A stretch of 64,000 nucleotides of DNA from Winogradskyella algicola (GCF_005869935.1 NZ_SZQF01000006.1:62001-126000), one strand, 5' to 3'. Counted from the stretch's first letter, positions 16,505 to 24,229 are shown. Notes: generated by a model not told the origin, from the sequence alone. Numbers and translations: made by a program.

Positions 16505-16534
16505 TTGCGTGGCTTAATATTACTGATAAATTTG
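16505..16534 (+). promoter_or_regulatory. Promoter of the HU gene, TTG-N19-TAAATTTG
   Basis: TTG at 16505-16507 and TAAATTTG at 16527-16534 with a 19-base spacer match the Bacteroidota consensus TTG-N17-23-TAnnTTTG exactly. The start codon is 63 bases downstream, leaving an A/T-rich leader typical of strongly expressed flavobacterial genes. Confidence 0.85.
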
Positions 16535-16597
16535 TGTACGGATTTTTAGAAATCATTTTTTAAAAACCGAATATTTAACAATTTAAATTTAAAATTT

Positions 16598-16870
16598 ATG
16601 AACAAAACAGATTTAATCAATGGTATGGCAGAGAATGCTGGAATTACTAAAGCAGCTGCAAAAAAAGCATTAGATTCTATGTTAATTGACATCGAAGGAG
16701 CTTTACAAAAAGGAAACAGAGTTTCTTTAGTAGGATTTGGATCTTGGTCAGTTTCTAGAAGAGCTGCTAGAGATGGAAGAAACCCTCAAACTGGTAAAAC
16801 TATCAAGATTAAAGCTAAAAATGTTGTGAAGTTTAAGGCTGGTTCTGACTTAAGCAACGCTGTAAACTAA
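16598..16870 (+). CDS. HU-family histone-like DNA-binding protein
   Basis: A 90-residue nucleoid protein of the HU/IHF family. It has the N-terminal dimerisation helices (MNKTDLINGMAENAGITKAAAKKAL), the VGFGSWSVSRRAAR turn, and the DNA-binding arm GRNPQTGKTIKIKAKNVVKFKAG with the Pro that intercalates into DNA. Length and motifs are standard. It has its own strong promoter and is followed at once by a Rho-independent terminator, so it is a single-gene unit. Codon use is of the highly expressed type (AGA, GGA, frequent GCT). Confidence 0.97.
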   Translation: MNKTDLINGMAENAGITKAAAKKALDSMLIDIEGALQKGNRVSLVGFGSWSVSRRAARDGRNPQTGKTIKIKAKNVVKFKAGSDLSNAVN

Positions 16871-16891
16871 GACAGTTTTTCTTAAAATATT

Positions 16892-16920
16892 AAGCCTGCT
16901 CAATGAGTGGGCTTTTTTTT
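16892..16920 (+). terminator. Rho-independent terminator of the HU gene
   Basis: AAGCCTGCTC, loop AAT, GAGTGGGCTT, followed by a run of T. The 10-bp stem contains two G-T pairs. It lies 21 bases after the HU stop codon. Confidence 0.88.
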
Positions 16921-16999
16921 GCCCTAATTTTAAGACTTTTAAGTTGGTTAAATGATAAAAAAAGTATAGATTTAATTGAGATTAGAAGGATTTTTAGAA

Positions 17000-17554
17000 A
17001 TGATTAAACCCGAAAAAGGCAATTTACTAATTGCAGAACCATCCATAATCGGAGATATCTCTTTTAACCGAGCTGTGATCCTTTTGGCAGATCACAATGC
17101 TTTGGGATCTGTTGGGTTTATACTTAACAAACCATTAGAATACAATTTAAAAGACCTTATAGAAGGCACAGACTCAGACTTCACTGTTTATAATGGTGGT
17201 CCTGTTGAACAGGATAACTTATATTTTATACATAAATCTCCAGAATTAATTCCCAATAGTATAGAGATATCTAACGGTATTTTTTGGGGTGGTGATTTCA
17301 ATGTTGTTTTAGATCTTATAAATAGTAACAAAATAACAAAAGATGATATTAGATTCTTTTTAGGTTATTCTGGTTGGGCAGAGCAACAATTAGATGATGA
17401 GTTAGAATCTAACGCTTGGCTTGTCTCTGAAAATATTTACAACAATGAGATCATAGCAAAGTCATGCAATTCATTTTGGCGCGAGAAAATGCTAGAACTT
17501 GGTGGAGAGTATAAAATATGGTCTAATGCACCTGAAAACCCAAGCTATAATTAA
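17000..17554 (+). CDS. YqgE/AlgH family protein
   Basis: A 184-residue protein of the YqgE/AlgH (DUF179) family. It opens MIKPEKGNLLIAEPSIIGD and continues NRAVILLADHNALGSVGFILNKPL, YNGGPVEQDNLYFIHK and FFLGYSGWAEQQLDDEL, all family signatures. The molecular role is not known; AlgH was linked to regulation in Pseudomonas. The ATG at 17000 is chosen because an AGAAGGA-like ribosome site lies just upstream; the TTG at 16976 would add eight residues. Its stop overlaps that of the convergent aminotransferase gene, so no terminator lies between them. Confidence 0.92.
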   Translation: MIKPEKGNLLIAEPSIIGDISFNRAVILLADHNALGSVGFILNKPLEYNLKDLIEGTDSDFTVYNGGPVEQDNLYFIHKSPELIPNSIEISNGIFWGGDFNVVLDLINSNKITKDDIRFFLGYSGWAEQQLDDELESNAWLVSENIYNNEIIAKSCNSFWREKMLELGGEYKIWSNAPENPSYN

Positions 17555-18405
17555 GCACCTAATCTTATTTTTGTATTCAATTTATCAACAAGTTTTTTTG
17601 CAAAATCGTTGCCGTAAGTTTTTTTACGGTATTTTGATATAGGTACAATGCCTTTTATAACATTTGTTATAAATAACTCATCTGCTTTTTGAAGTTCAAA
17701 AGGGCTTATTGAAGATTCTTCTGTATATAAATTAACATCCTTAGATAATATCTCTAAAACTTGCTTACGCATCACACCCTTAAGACAACCATCTTCAAGT
17801 GGTGGAGTTTTAATTTTATCACCTTTAACTAAAAATAAATTTCCGTTTAAAGCCTCTATTACTGATTTATTTGTGTTAAGTACTAAGCAGTTTTCCAAGT
17901 CATTCTCCTTAGCATATATACTTCCCATTACCTGAATTGCCTTATTATTATTTTTTAACCCAGAAAGTAAGCCAGGTGCGATAAAAAAGTCTTTATATAA
18001 ATCAACTTCATAGGTTTGGCCAACTTTAACTGAATAAAATGGCTCATTAAAAGTTTCTGCTATAATATTAAAAGCTACTTTCGATGTTTCATCAGGTAAG
18101 TATTTACCACCTTCGCCTCTATCAACATTTAATCGTACTCTGGCTGAAGTATTTGATAGATTGTTTGCATCAATCGTTTTTAGAATTTCAGCTTCCAAAA
18201 ATTCCATAGTAAAGTTCATAGGAATATCCATACGCATTATACGCATAGATGCCATAAGCCTAAAGTAGTGATCTTCCCAAAAAAAGATCTTACCATTCAC
18301 CACTTTTAGAGTTTCAAAAAGAGCATCACCGTATTTATAACCTCTATTTTCAGAAGTTAGTATAGCGTTATTTGAATTAACAAGTTTTCCGTTAAAATTT
18401 ACCAT
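17551..18405 (-). CDS. Class IV aminotransferase (PabC/IlvE-like, PLP)
   Basis: A 284-residue fold-type IV PLP enzyme. It has ENRGYKYGDALFETLKV, HYFRLMASMRIM, the active-site Lys region GLLSGLKNNNKAI and the PLP-phosphate loop ELFITNVIKGIVPI. In the family these are branched-chain aminotransferases, D-amino acid aminotransferases or 4-amino-4-deoxychorismate lyases (PabC, folate pathway). The short length and the ALFET motif favour a PabC-like enzyme, but specificity cannot be settled. A hairpin with a seven-U run ends immediately before its ATG. The gene's 3' end overlaps yqgE by four bases. Confidence 0.85.
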   Translation of the reverse strand: MVNFNGKLVNSNNAILTSENRGYKYGDALFETLKVVNGKIFFWEDHYFRLMASMRIMRMDIPMNFTMEFLEAEILKTIDANNLSNTSARVRLNVDRGEGGKYLPDETSKVAFNIIAETFNEPFYSVKVGQTYEVDLYKDFFIAPGLLSGLKNNNKAIQVMGSIYAKENDLENCLVLNTNKSVIEALNGNLFLVKGDKIKTPPLEDGCLKGVMRKQVLEILSKDVNLYTEESSISPFELQKADELFITNVIKGIVPISKYRKKTYGNDFAKKLVDKLNTKIRLGA

Positions 18406-18442
18406 AAAAAAAGTCTCGATTTAGTTTTAAATAAACCGAGAC
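18406..18442 (-). terminator. Hairpin plus U-run touching the aminotransferase start codon
   Basis: On the minus strand GTCTCGGTTTA, an eight-base loop, TAAATCGAGAC and seven T are followed directly by ATG. The 11-bp stem has one G-T pair. It can end the START-like gene's message. For any transcript entering from upstream it would act as a leader attenuator of the aminotransferase gene. Confidence 0.8.
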
Positions 18443-18449
18443 AAAGATA
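18442..18449 (-). promoter_or_regulatory. Candidate -7 box TATCTTTG upstream of the aminotransferase
   Basis: TATCTTTG on the minus strand matches TAnnTTTG and overlaps the first base of the hairpin. A transcript from here would carry the hairpin as its entire 5' leader. No clear -33 TTG was seen, so the call is tentative. Confidence 0.4.
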
Positions 18450-18471
18450 TAATAGTTGAGTTAGTTACTAG

Positions 18472-18864
18472 TTATCTTGAGCCTAAAACTTGTTTAAGAC
18501 TTGATATTTGATTATCCCAAAGCATTTTGCCTTCATCGATTTCGTCTTCTTCAGCAAAATCTGTTATCATGAGAGATACATCTTTAGTAATCTCATCTAC
18601 TTGAATTCTAATTTCAAAATAGTAGCTTGCACCATCTTCTTCATCACTGAGCCAACGAAACTTAACACGTTCACCGCTTTTTTTAGTCAGCAATTTCGCC
18701 TGTTCTTCTGAGCCATCCCAAATGAATGTAAATAGCTCTCCTCTAGAGTTTACATTGTCTGCAAACCACTCAGAGAGTCCAGAAGGAGTAGATATATATT
18801 GGTATATTAAAGAAGGAGATGCTTGGATTACAAACTCCATTTCGTATTTTTCTTTATCGTCCAT
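18472..18864 (-). CDS. START-like domain protein
   Basis: A 130-residue SRPBCC/START-like protein of a type widespread in Bacteroidota. It opens with EMEFVIQASPSLIYQYISTPSGLSEWFADNV, continues with the strand pair RGELFTFIWDGSEEQAKLL and KFRWLSDE, and closes with helix MLWDNQISSLKQVLGSR. The fold forms a hydrophobic pocket; ligand and role are unknown. It is very acidic in the C-terminal half (DFAEEDEIDEGK). It is transcribed leftward, ahead of the aminotransferase gene, with a terminator-like hairpin between them. Confidence 0.87.
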   Translation of the reverse strand: MDDKEKYEMEFVIQASPSLIYQYISTPSGLSEWFADNVNSRGELFTFIWDGSEEQAKLLTKKSGERVKFRWLSDEEDGASYYFEIRIQVDEITKDVSLMITDFAEEDEIDEGKMLWDNQISSLKQVLGSR

Positions 18865-18948
18865 AGAAGCATTTAATTATTTGCTCAATATATGCAATTA
18901 TGATACAATTCAAAACTTTAGGTAAAAAATATTTTTTAGAATGTATTG

Positions 18949-18979
18949 TTTGTGGTACTAGATTTTGTTTATATATTTG
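18949..18979 (+). promoter_or_regulatory. Promoter of the tRNA gene, TTTG-N19-TATATTTG
   Basis: TTTG at 18949-18952 and TATATTTG at 18972-18979, spaced by 19 bases, match the Bacteroidota consensus perfectly. The tRNA starts 13 bases after the -7 box, so the primary transcript has only a very short 5' leader. Confidence 0.88.
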
Positions 18980-18991
18980 CAACCGCAAAAT

Positions 18992-19065
18992 GGCGAGGTA
19001 GCTCAGTTGGTTAGAGCGTCGGATTCATAACCCGGAGGTCTCGAGTTCAAATCTCGATCTCGCTA
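18992..19065 (+). tRNA. tRNA-Met (anticodon CAT)
   Basis: A 74-base cloverleaf. Acceptor GGCGAGG pairs with TCTCGCT (terminal G-T). The D arm is GCTC...GAGC, the anticodon loop TTCATAA with CAT, and the T arm TCGAG-TTCAAAT-CTCGA. The last pair of the anticodon stem (A31-C39) is a mismatch. The CCA end is not encoded. A CAT anticodon could also be an initiator or a lysidine-modified Ile tRNA. The start lacks the initiator C1-A72 mismatch, and the body resembles elongator Met. Confidence 0.93.
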
Positions 19066-19089
19066 CAAAATCTTAAATTATATAAAATC

Positions 19090-19120
19090 AACGGTTTGGT
19101 TCACGCTAAACCGTTTTTTT
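19090..19120 (+). terminator. Terminator of the tRNA unit
   Basis: AACGGTTT, a ten-base loop, AAACCGTT and a T-run. It ends exactly where the first possible ATG (19121) of the next ORF lies, which is one reason to place that gene's start further down. Confidence 0.85.
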
Positions 19121-19156
19121 ATGTGTATTATTTATGATTTAATTACCTTTAAAACT

Positions 19157-19750
19157 ATGAAAAGCATGTTCAACAAAATTGTACAAGACATTAAGCAACA
19201 TATAAACCTCTCCGATGAAGAGGCTAGAATTGTGGAAGATTGTATACCAATAAAGCAATTTAAAAAGGGTACTGTTTTATTACGTGAAGGTCAAATTGCA
19301 AAAGCATCATATCAAAATTTATCTGGTTTAGTTCGCAAATATTATATTGTCAATGGTGAAGAAATAACAACTAATTTTTACGAAGAAAATACATCCATTT
19401 CGTCTTTAAACAGCTTAAATAAGCAAGAGCCTTCTACCCATTATTTAGAGTGTATTGAAGATTGTAAGCTGGCTATCCTAACCAAAGAAAAAGAAGATGA
19501 ACTCATAAAAAAAGTACCTCAATATGAAGCTTTATGCAGAGCTTCTGTTGAATCCGATTTAGGTAATCACCAAGAAGCACTAGCCAAATATTTAATTGCT
19601 TCACCAGAACAACGTTATCTTAGCTTACTAAAGGATAAACCTAATTTATTAAATCGAGTTCCTCTTTATTTATTGGCAAGTTACATTGGTGTTAAACCAG
19701 AGTCTCTTAGTCGTATTCGCAAACGTGTTATGAAAAATAAAAACCTCTAA
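19157..19750 (+). CDS. Crp/Fnr family transcriptional regulator
   Basis: About 197 residues. The N-terminal cyclic-nucleotide-binding-like domain has FKKGTVLLREGQIAKASYQNLSGLVRKYY and FYEENTSISSLNSL. The C-terminal winged helix ends YLLASYIGVKPESLSRIRKRV. The Arg and Glu that bind cAMP in Crp are absent, so the signal is something else; such regulators are frequent in Flavobacteriaceae. The ATG at 19157 is preferred over 19121, which touches the tRNA terminator. It is convergent with, and overlaps by four bases, the DUF4386 gene. Confidence 0.87.
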   Translation: MKSMFNKIVQDIKQHINLSDEEARIVEDCIPIKQFKKGTVLLREGQIAKASYQNLSGLVRKYYIVNGEEITTNFYEENTSISSLNSLNKQEPSTHYLECIEDCKLAILTKEKEDELIKKVPQYEALCRASVESDLGNHQEALAKYLIASPEQRYLSLLKDKPNLLNRVPLYLLASYIGVKPESLSRIRKRVMKNKNL

Positions 19751-20466
19751 GATTCTTCTAAATCAGAAGTAAGTTTAAGGTCTTTGTTAATTAAACTCAA
19801 CTTATCTTTTGAAAACCCTGCAACAATTAACCAAATGGTAAATGACAATTCACCGATAACACCCGTTATAATAACAACTGACTCAAAATACTCCTTATAG
19901 TTATCATAATCTGCATAACTAAGTTTTGCTAAACAGTCAACAAAATATCCGAAAGAAGCTATAATCAATAATACACCTATTAATTTAGGTATATGATTCG
20001 ATTTAATAGTTAAATATCCTAAAACCAATAGATGAAATCCAAAAAACAGTAATCCTATTGTCCATAATTCATCAAAATTTGATAATAAATCCATTACAGC
20101 ATAAGACATCTCTTTAAAAATATGATCGTCATGTGCAATATTGTAAACCTCGTATAATTGTAATAAGGCTATTCCAAAAAATAGAGCATGGAGCATCCTA
20201 AAACCAGATGCTACATAAGACCATGTGCGGCTGACCGTTGATGTAAGTTTGAATAACGTTACAATCAAAACAATGTCAAATACAAGCATTAACAAAAAAC
20301 TTAATAAACCATTTCTAAATAGGTTAAGATTATTAGAAATATTTAATAGTGTTTTTGTAGGATTATCTATTTCAACTAAGCTAGATAATACTGTAAAATT
20401 TGCATAAAAGCCAGTAATGAATATCATTACATAAGCAAAACCTGAAATTTTAGCATTAGTCTTCAT
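19747..20466 (-). CDS. DUF4386 family membrane protein
   Basis: About 239 residues with six predicted membrane helices, in the pattern of DUF4386. It opens KISGFAYVMIFITGFYANFTVLSSLV and has FRNGLLSFLLMLVFDIVLIVTLF, GFRMLHALFFGIALLQLY and FGFHLLVLGYLTIKSNHIPKLIGVLLIIASFGYFVD. The family has no known function. Met at 20466 (MKTNAKISGF) is preferred to 20475. Neighbouring Crp/Fnr genes on both sides suggest it belongs to a regulated stress-response group. Confidence 0.88.
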   Translation of the reverse strand: MKTNAKISGFAYVMIFITGFYANFTVLSSLVEIDNPTKTLLNISNNLNLFRNGLLSFLLMLVFDIVLIVTLFKLTSTVSRTWSYVASGFRMLHALFFGIALLQLYEVYNIAHDDHIFKEMSYAVMDLLSNFDELWTIGLLFFGFHLLVLGYLTIKSNHIPKLIGVLLIIASFGYFVDCLAKLSYADYDNYKEYFESVVIITGVIGELSFTIWLIVAGFSKDKLSLINKDLKLTSDLEES

Positions 20467-20516
20467 AATACACATAGTTATTAGTACAATACAAAATTAA
20501 CATGGAATAAGGAGTT

Positions 20517-20538
20517 AGAAATTGACTTTGGTTAAGAA
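20517..20538. repeat. 22-bp exact repeat, copy 1
   Basis: Contains ATTGACTTTGGTTAAGAA preceded by AGAA, 22 bases identical to 32697-32718 in the same orientation. Both copies lie between a leftward and a rightward gene. It is not part of the dispersed palindrome families seen elsewhere. Confidence 0.75.
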
Positions 20539-20638
20539 CAAAAACCCTGTTAAACAATAACTTAGACATTTCATAAAAACTATAATTCATTCAAATGCTA
20601 CTGCTTTTTTGTATTTTTAACTTTCCAACCACAACACC

Positions 20639-21334
20639 ATGAAAATAAGGCAACTTAGTCTTTACTGCTTTGATATAAACTCCCAAAAGCACTTCTATAA
20701 TGATGTTTTAGGATTTTCATTAATTGATGATGGACATGATTCTTTTACTATTGAGGTTGGCTGGAGTCACTTGAAGTTTATTAAATCTACAATAGAATAT
20801 AAATACCATTATTGCTTTTTAATTCCTTCTAATAAACTTGAAGAAGCTCTAATTTGGATGCAAAATAGAACTGAGGTTTTGGAAATTGATCCGCAAAGGT
20901 ATATTCAATTCTTTGAAAGTTGGAATGCCTATTCATTTTATTTTTTAGATGCTAATGGAAATGTTGCTGAATTTATTGCAAGAAAAGACCTTTGTAATGA
21001 CTCTAATGAAGTATTCAATATAAAAGACGTGCTATGCATAAATGAAATAGGAATGCCTACCTCTGATATTAGTCGTACATCTGATTTATTAGAACGAAAA
21101 ATGAATTCAACATTTTGGAAAGGCAACACGGATAGTTTTGGTACCAATGGTAACCAGGAAGGATTACTTTTATTACCAAATTTAAAAACACGAACAAAAT
21201 GGTTCCCAACAGACGTCTCTGTTGAACCTTCGCCCTTTATAGCTCACATAGAAATTAATGCTATTTTTTATACTTTAGAATTCGCAAATAGTAATATAAC
21301 CATATTAAAAAATACAGTTAATCATAATGACTAG
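20639..21334 (+). CDS. VOC (glyoxalase-like) family protein
   Basis: A 231-residue protein with the beta-alpha-beta-beta-beta folds of the vicinal oxygen chelate superfamily. The first module is IRQLSLYCFDINSQKHFYNDVLGFSLID, with YFLDANGNVAEFIAR closing it near residue 115. The second starts at INEIGMPTSDISRTSDLLERKM and is degenerate. Metal ligands are only partly recognisable, so it may be a dioxygenase, a lyase or a binding protein. It overlaps the next Crp/Fnr gene by eight bases, indicating coupled synthesis of a small-molecule enzyme and its regulator. Confidence 0.82.
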   Translation: MKIRQLSLYCFDINSQKHFYNDVLGFSLIDDGHDSFTIEVGWSHLKFIKSTIEYKYHYCFLIPSNKLEEALIWMQNRTEVLEIDPQRYIQFFESWNAYSFYFLDANGNVAEFIARKDLCNDSNEVFNIKDVLCINEIGMPTSDISRTSDLLERKMNSTFWKGNTDSFGTNGNQEGLLLLPNLKTRTKWFPTDVSVEPSPFIAHIEINAIFYTLEFANSNITILKNTVNHND

Positions 21335-21914
21335 TAATGAACACATAACTCTTCTAATCAACCACATAAGGAAAGATGTGTCGTTAACAGAATCCGACAT
21401 TGAAGCATTAACTAAAATAATTGAAATAAGAGAGTTAAACAAAAAGGAATTTTTGTTTCAACCTGGTGAGACTTCTAATTCTATGAATTTTATTGCCAAA
21501 GGTTGTATGAGAAGTTATTATCTAGATGAGAACGCACAAGAACACACCTTACAATTAGGTATTGAAGAATGGTGGATAAATGATTTATACAGTTATCTAA
21601 GTAGAAAAAAATCTAGAATGTATGTACAGGCTTTAGAATCTACAATACTCGTTCAACTTCCTAGATTAAAATTAGAACAGCTCTATCTTGAAGTTCCCGC
21701 AATCTCTCATTTCTTTAGAATTAAAATCCAAAGTGCGTATGTTGCCATTCAAGAACGCGTTATAGACAGTATGAGCGACGAGTCTTACGACAGGTATAAG
21801 GATTTTATCAAGTCATATAGAGATATTGAGCAACGTGTTCCCCAATATATTATAGCATCATACTTAGGAGTAACACCTGAATTTTTAAGTTACTTACGAA
21901 AAAAACACTCTTAG
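21327..21914 (+). CDS. Crp/Fnr family transcriptional regulator
   Basis: A 195-residue regulator. The cNMP-like jelly roll contains LNKKEFLFQPGETSNSMNFIAKGCMRSYYL and LGIEEWWINDLYSYLSRKKSRMYVQALE. The helix-turn-helix is at the C-terminus (VPQYIIASYLGVTPEFLSYLRKK). Residues that bind cAMP in Crp are missing. Such proteins in Flavobacteriaceae typically control detoxification genes, which fits the VOC, DoxX and nitroreductase neighbours. The start overlaps the VOC gene by eight bases. Confidence 0.9.
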   Translation: MTSNEHITLLINHIRKDVSLTESDIEALTKIIEIRELNKKEFLFQPGETSNSMNFIAKGCMRSYYLDENAQEHTLQLGIEEWWINDLYSYLSRKKSRMYVQALESTILVQLPRLKLEQLYLEVPAISHFFRIKIQSAYVAIQERVIDSMSDESYDRYKDFIKSYRDIEQRVPQYIIASYLGVTPEFLSYLRKKHS

Positions 21915-21964
21915 TTTCTTTCTTAATATACCTTAAGTTTTTCCTTTAAATCAATCTATAGTTT

Positions 21965-21990
21965 TGACCCATAAACAATTATAAGGGTCA
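21965..21990. promoter_or_regulatory. Inverted repeat TGACCC-N14-GGGTCA at a start codon
   Basis: TGACCC (21965-21970) and GGGTCA (21985-21990) form a perfect 6-bp inverted repeat whose last base is the A of the ATG at 21990. A TAGTTTTG box (21959-21966) fitting TAnnTTTG overlaps its left arm. It could be an operator or a weak RNA hairpin at the ribosome site. Confidence 0.5.
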
Positions 21991-22610
21991 TGAAACGCTT
22001 AGTTATATTCATTTACTTTACCCTATGTGGTACATTTTTATCGCATTCCCAAGACATTAAATTTTTACCGGAATTTACATTTGGTAATCGCTCTATTGGC
22101 TATCAACATTACATTGGATATAACCTATCTAAAAAATGGTCTATTAATAATATAACACTATTTGATACTGAATATAACAATGACAATAACAATATGTTTT
22201 TTGTTAGAAACATGTTGTCTTATGCCATCAATAAATCATTTAAAGCTAATGTAGCCTTTGGAGTTAAAAATCCTGGTGGCTTCAATACGATAACCCTTCA
22301 GTATGCTTTAAACACACAAAATTTCTCACTGAATTACAATATTGGTACTACTTACCAAAATGGTTTTACGCTAGAACAATCTTTAATCTTAAACTACAGT
22401 AAACGAATCAATACCTCTTATAAGTTTTTCACTAGACTTTTCACTGTAATGAATACCAATTTAAAATATTTAGACAGAGGTATCCAACAACTAAGAATAG
22501 GAATCAAGAAAGAAGCTCTACATGTTAGTCTAGCTATAAATCTAGATCAATTTAAAAAGGCCGAAAAAACTTTAGAAAACTTCGGTCTAGCATTTAAATA
22601 TAATTTTTAA
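21990..22610 (+). CDS. Hypothetical outer-membrane beta-barrel-like protein
   Basis: A 206-residue exported protein with signal peptide MKRLVIFIYFTLCGTFLSHS, cleaved before QDIKF. The mature part alternates aromatic and polar residues in likely beta-strands (NRSIGYQHYIGYNL, FSLNYNIGTTYQNGFTLEQSLIL) and ends in AFKYNF, a C-terminal Phe typical of outer-membrane barrels. No named family is recognised. It may be a small channel or receptor used by the neighbouring detoxification genes. It appears to have its own promoter. Confidence 0.75.
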   Translation: MKRLVIFIYFTLCGTFLSHSQDIKFLPEFTFGNRSIGYQHYIGYNLSKKWSINNITLFDTEYNNDNNNMFFVRNMLSYAINKSFKANVAFGVKNPGGFNTITLQYALNTQNFSLNYNIGTTYQNGFTLEQSLILNYSKRINTSYKFFTRLFTVMNTNLKYLDRGIQQLRIGIKKEALHVSLAINLDQFKKAEKTLENFGLAFKYNF

Positions 22611-22622
22611 ACAAGACATATT

Positions 22623-23024
22623 ATGAAATCAAAATTAGACATCGGATTACTACTATTAAGAACATCAATTGCATCAACTATGCTAGTATATGGCATCACA
22701 AAACTCATAAATGGTGTATCATTTATTTCAGGCTTATTATCAGACTACGGTTTGCCTTCGTTCCTTAGTTATGGTGTTTACATTGGTGAAATATTGGCAC
22801 CATTGTTAATAATCATTGGTTATAGGACAAAACTAGCTGGATTGATTTTTGCCATTAACTGTTTAGTAGCCATATTAATGGTACAATTACCAAACTTTTT
22901 TACGCTTAATGAATTTGGTGGTTGGTATGTTGGTCCAATTGTTATCTACTTTGTTTTTGGACTTGCCATGTTCTATACAGGCGCTGGTAAAATTGCACTT
23001 TCATCTACAAACAAATGGGATTAA
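22623..23024 (+). CDS. DoxX family membrane protein
   Basis: A 133-residue protein with four membrane helices of the DoxX/DoxD type. It opens with LDIGLLLLRTSIASTMLVYGITKLING and continues LPSFLSYGVYIGEILAPLLIIIGYRTKLAGLIF. DoxX proteins are associated with thiol stress or quinone-linked oxidation, but the exact reaction of most members is unknown. It starts 12 bases after the barrel gene, and the following DMT gene begins 11 bases after its stop (ATG at 23036). Thus it is in one operon with the outer-membrane and transporter genes. Confidence 0.9.
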   Translation: MKSKLDIGLLLLRTSIASTMLVYGITKLINGVSFISGLLSDYGLPSFLSYGVYIGEILAPLLIIIGYRTKLAGLIFAINCLVAILMVQLPNFFTLNEFGGWYVGPIVIYFVFGLAMFYTGAGKIALSSTNKWD

Positions 23025-23035
23025 AACATAACATC

Positions 23036-23485
23036 ATGAGACTTTATCTTTTATTTATCCTAGCACTTTCAGGTGGTGTATTTTTAGCTATACAAGCTGG
23101 GTTTAATTCACAATTGGGTGGATTAGTTAAACAACCTATAATAGCTGTCGTTGCTTCATCAATAAGCAGCGTCGTTTTTGGACTTGCATTTCTTTTTTTT
23201 ACCGAAAAGGGATTTATACAAACTTTAACCTCAACACAGGTACCATGGTATCTATGGTTTATCGGAGGATTATTTAGTGTTATAGGTATATACATTTACT
23301 TCTATACCATACCTAAGATAGGCATTTCAAAAATGATTGCACTTGGGCTATGTGGTCAACTTATGTTTTCATTAATCGCAGGAAAATATGGTTGGTTAAA
23401 TCTACCAGTGGAACCATTAACTAAAAAAAGAATAATTGGCGCATGTGCCATGCTCATTGGTATCGTGCTGATTAACACAAAATAA
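23036..23485 (+). CDS. DMT superfamily transporter, DUF606/YdcZ type
   Basis: A 149-residue inner-membrane protein of five helices, half the usual EamA length, as in the DUF606 (YdcZ) family. Motifs are LALSGGVFLAIQAGFNSQLG near the N-terminus, WYLWFIGGLFSVIGIYIYFY and RIIGACAMLIGIVLINTK at the end. Such half-size proteins work as dimers or pairs. The substrate is unknown; export of small metabolites is likely. Met at 23036 is preferred since the ATG at 23015 lies inside the DoxX gene. Confidence 0.87.
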   Translation: MRLYLLFILALSGGVFLAIQAGFNSQLGGLVKQPIIAVVASSISSVVFGLAFLFFTEKGFIQTLTSTQVPWYLWFIGGLFSVIGIYIYFYTIPKIGISKMIALGLCGQLMFSLIAGKYGWLNLPVEPLTKKRIIGACAMLIGIVLINTK

Positions 23486-23490
23486 TTATT

Positions 23491-24228
23491 ATGACAACAA
23501 GACAACGCAATATTAGCAACCTCATTGATTTATGGAAAAATGCTACACAGCCATTTAACACCTATAATGAAGATGAATTTATAGGCCATTGCTTTATTAG
23601 TAACTCTCAATGGCCCAATAAGATTTGGTTAAAAGAAACTCATAACATTAGCATCCTAAACGATATTAGCTTATTATTAAAATCAGGACTGGATAACCTT
23701 ACCTTTTCCTATTTCGATAAGGATTCGGACAAGGTGAACCTAATTTTTGATTATTATGGATTTGATCAAGTCTCTTCTCAACATGGTATGTCTTTGGCCT
23801 TAAAAGAACTTCCCTCATTTAAAACAAAAACGTCTTTGAAATTTGAATTAGTAACCGATTCAAATAAGTCTGAGATATGGAGTAAGACTTTTGAAATGAG
23901 CTTTGGTTATAAAATATCCGAAGAAACGATAAACAAGACATTTCAAAAAATTAATTACTACAATATTTACTTTAATGATGAGATCGCTGGAACTGTAATC
24001 TGCCACAAAACACTAACAACATTAGGCATACATAGTTTAGGCATAACACCAACAATGCGAGGCAAAGGCTTAGCCACACAAATTATGTACAATATTCTCA
24101 ATGAAGCCAAAGTAAATGGCTCAGAACTTGCCACTTTACAAGCCTCTCAAATGGCAAAATCCATGTACGAAAAGATGGGATTTAAAACGGATTTTTTAAT
24201 GCGGAATTATAAACTTAAAACAATATAA
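23491..24228 (+). CDS. GNAT family N-acetyltransferase
   Basis: A 245-residue protein whose C-terminal half is a GNAT domain. LGIHSLGITPTMRGKGLATQIM is the acetyl-CoA loop (R/QxxGxG/A), and ATLQASQMAKSMYEKMGFKTDF is the final helix and strand. The N-terminal 120 residues are a second, degenerate GNAT-like region. It transfers an acetyl group from acetyl-CoA to an amine of unknown identity. It sits six bases after the DMT gene and one base before the nitroreductase gene, clearly in the same operon. Confidence 0.87.
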   Translation: MTTRQRNISNLIDLWKNATQPFNTYNEDEFIGHCFISNSQWPNKIWLKETHNISILNDISLLLKSGLDNLTFSYFDKDSDKVNLIFDYYGFDQVSSQHGMSLALKELPSFKTKTSLKFELVTDSNKSEIWSKTFEMSFGYKISEETINKTFQKINYYNIYFNDEIAGTVICHKTLTTLGIHSLGITPTMRGKGLATQIMYNILNEAKVNGSELATLQASQMAKSMYEKMGFKTDFLMRNYKLKTI

Positions 24229-24229
24229 A

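Noticed and set aside
19121..19156. Earlier ATG for the first Crp/Fnr gene
   Set aside because: It directly follows the T-run of the tRNA terminator, and the added residues (MCIIYDLITFKT) do not look like the family start.
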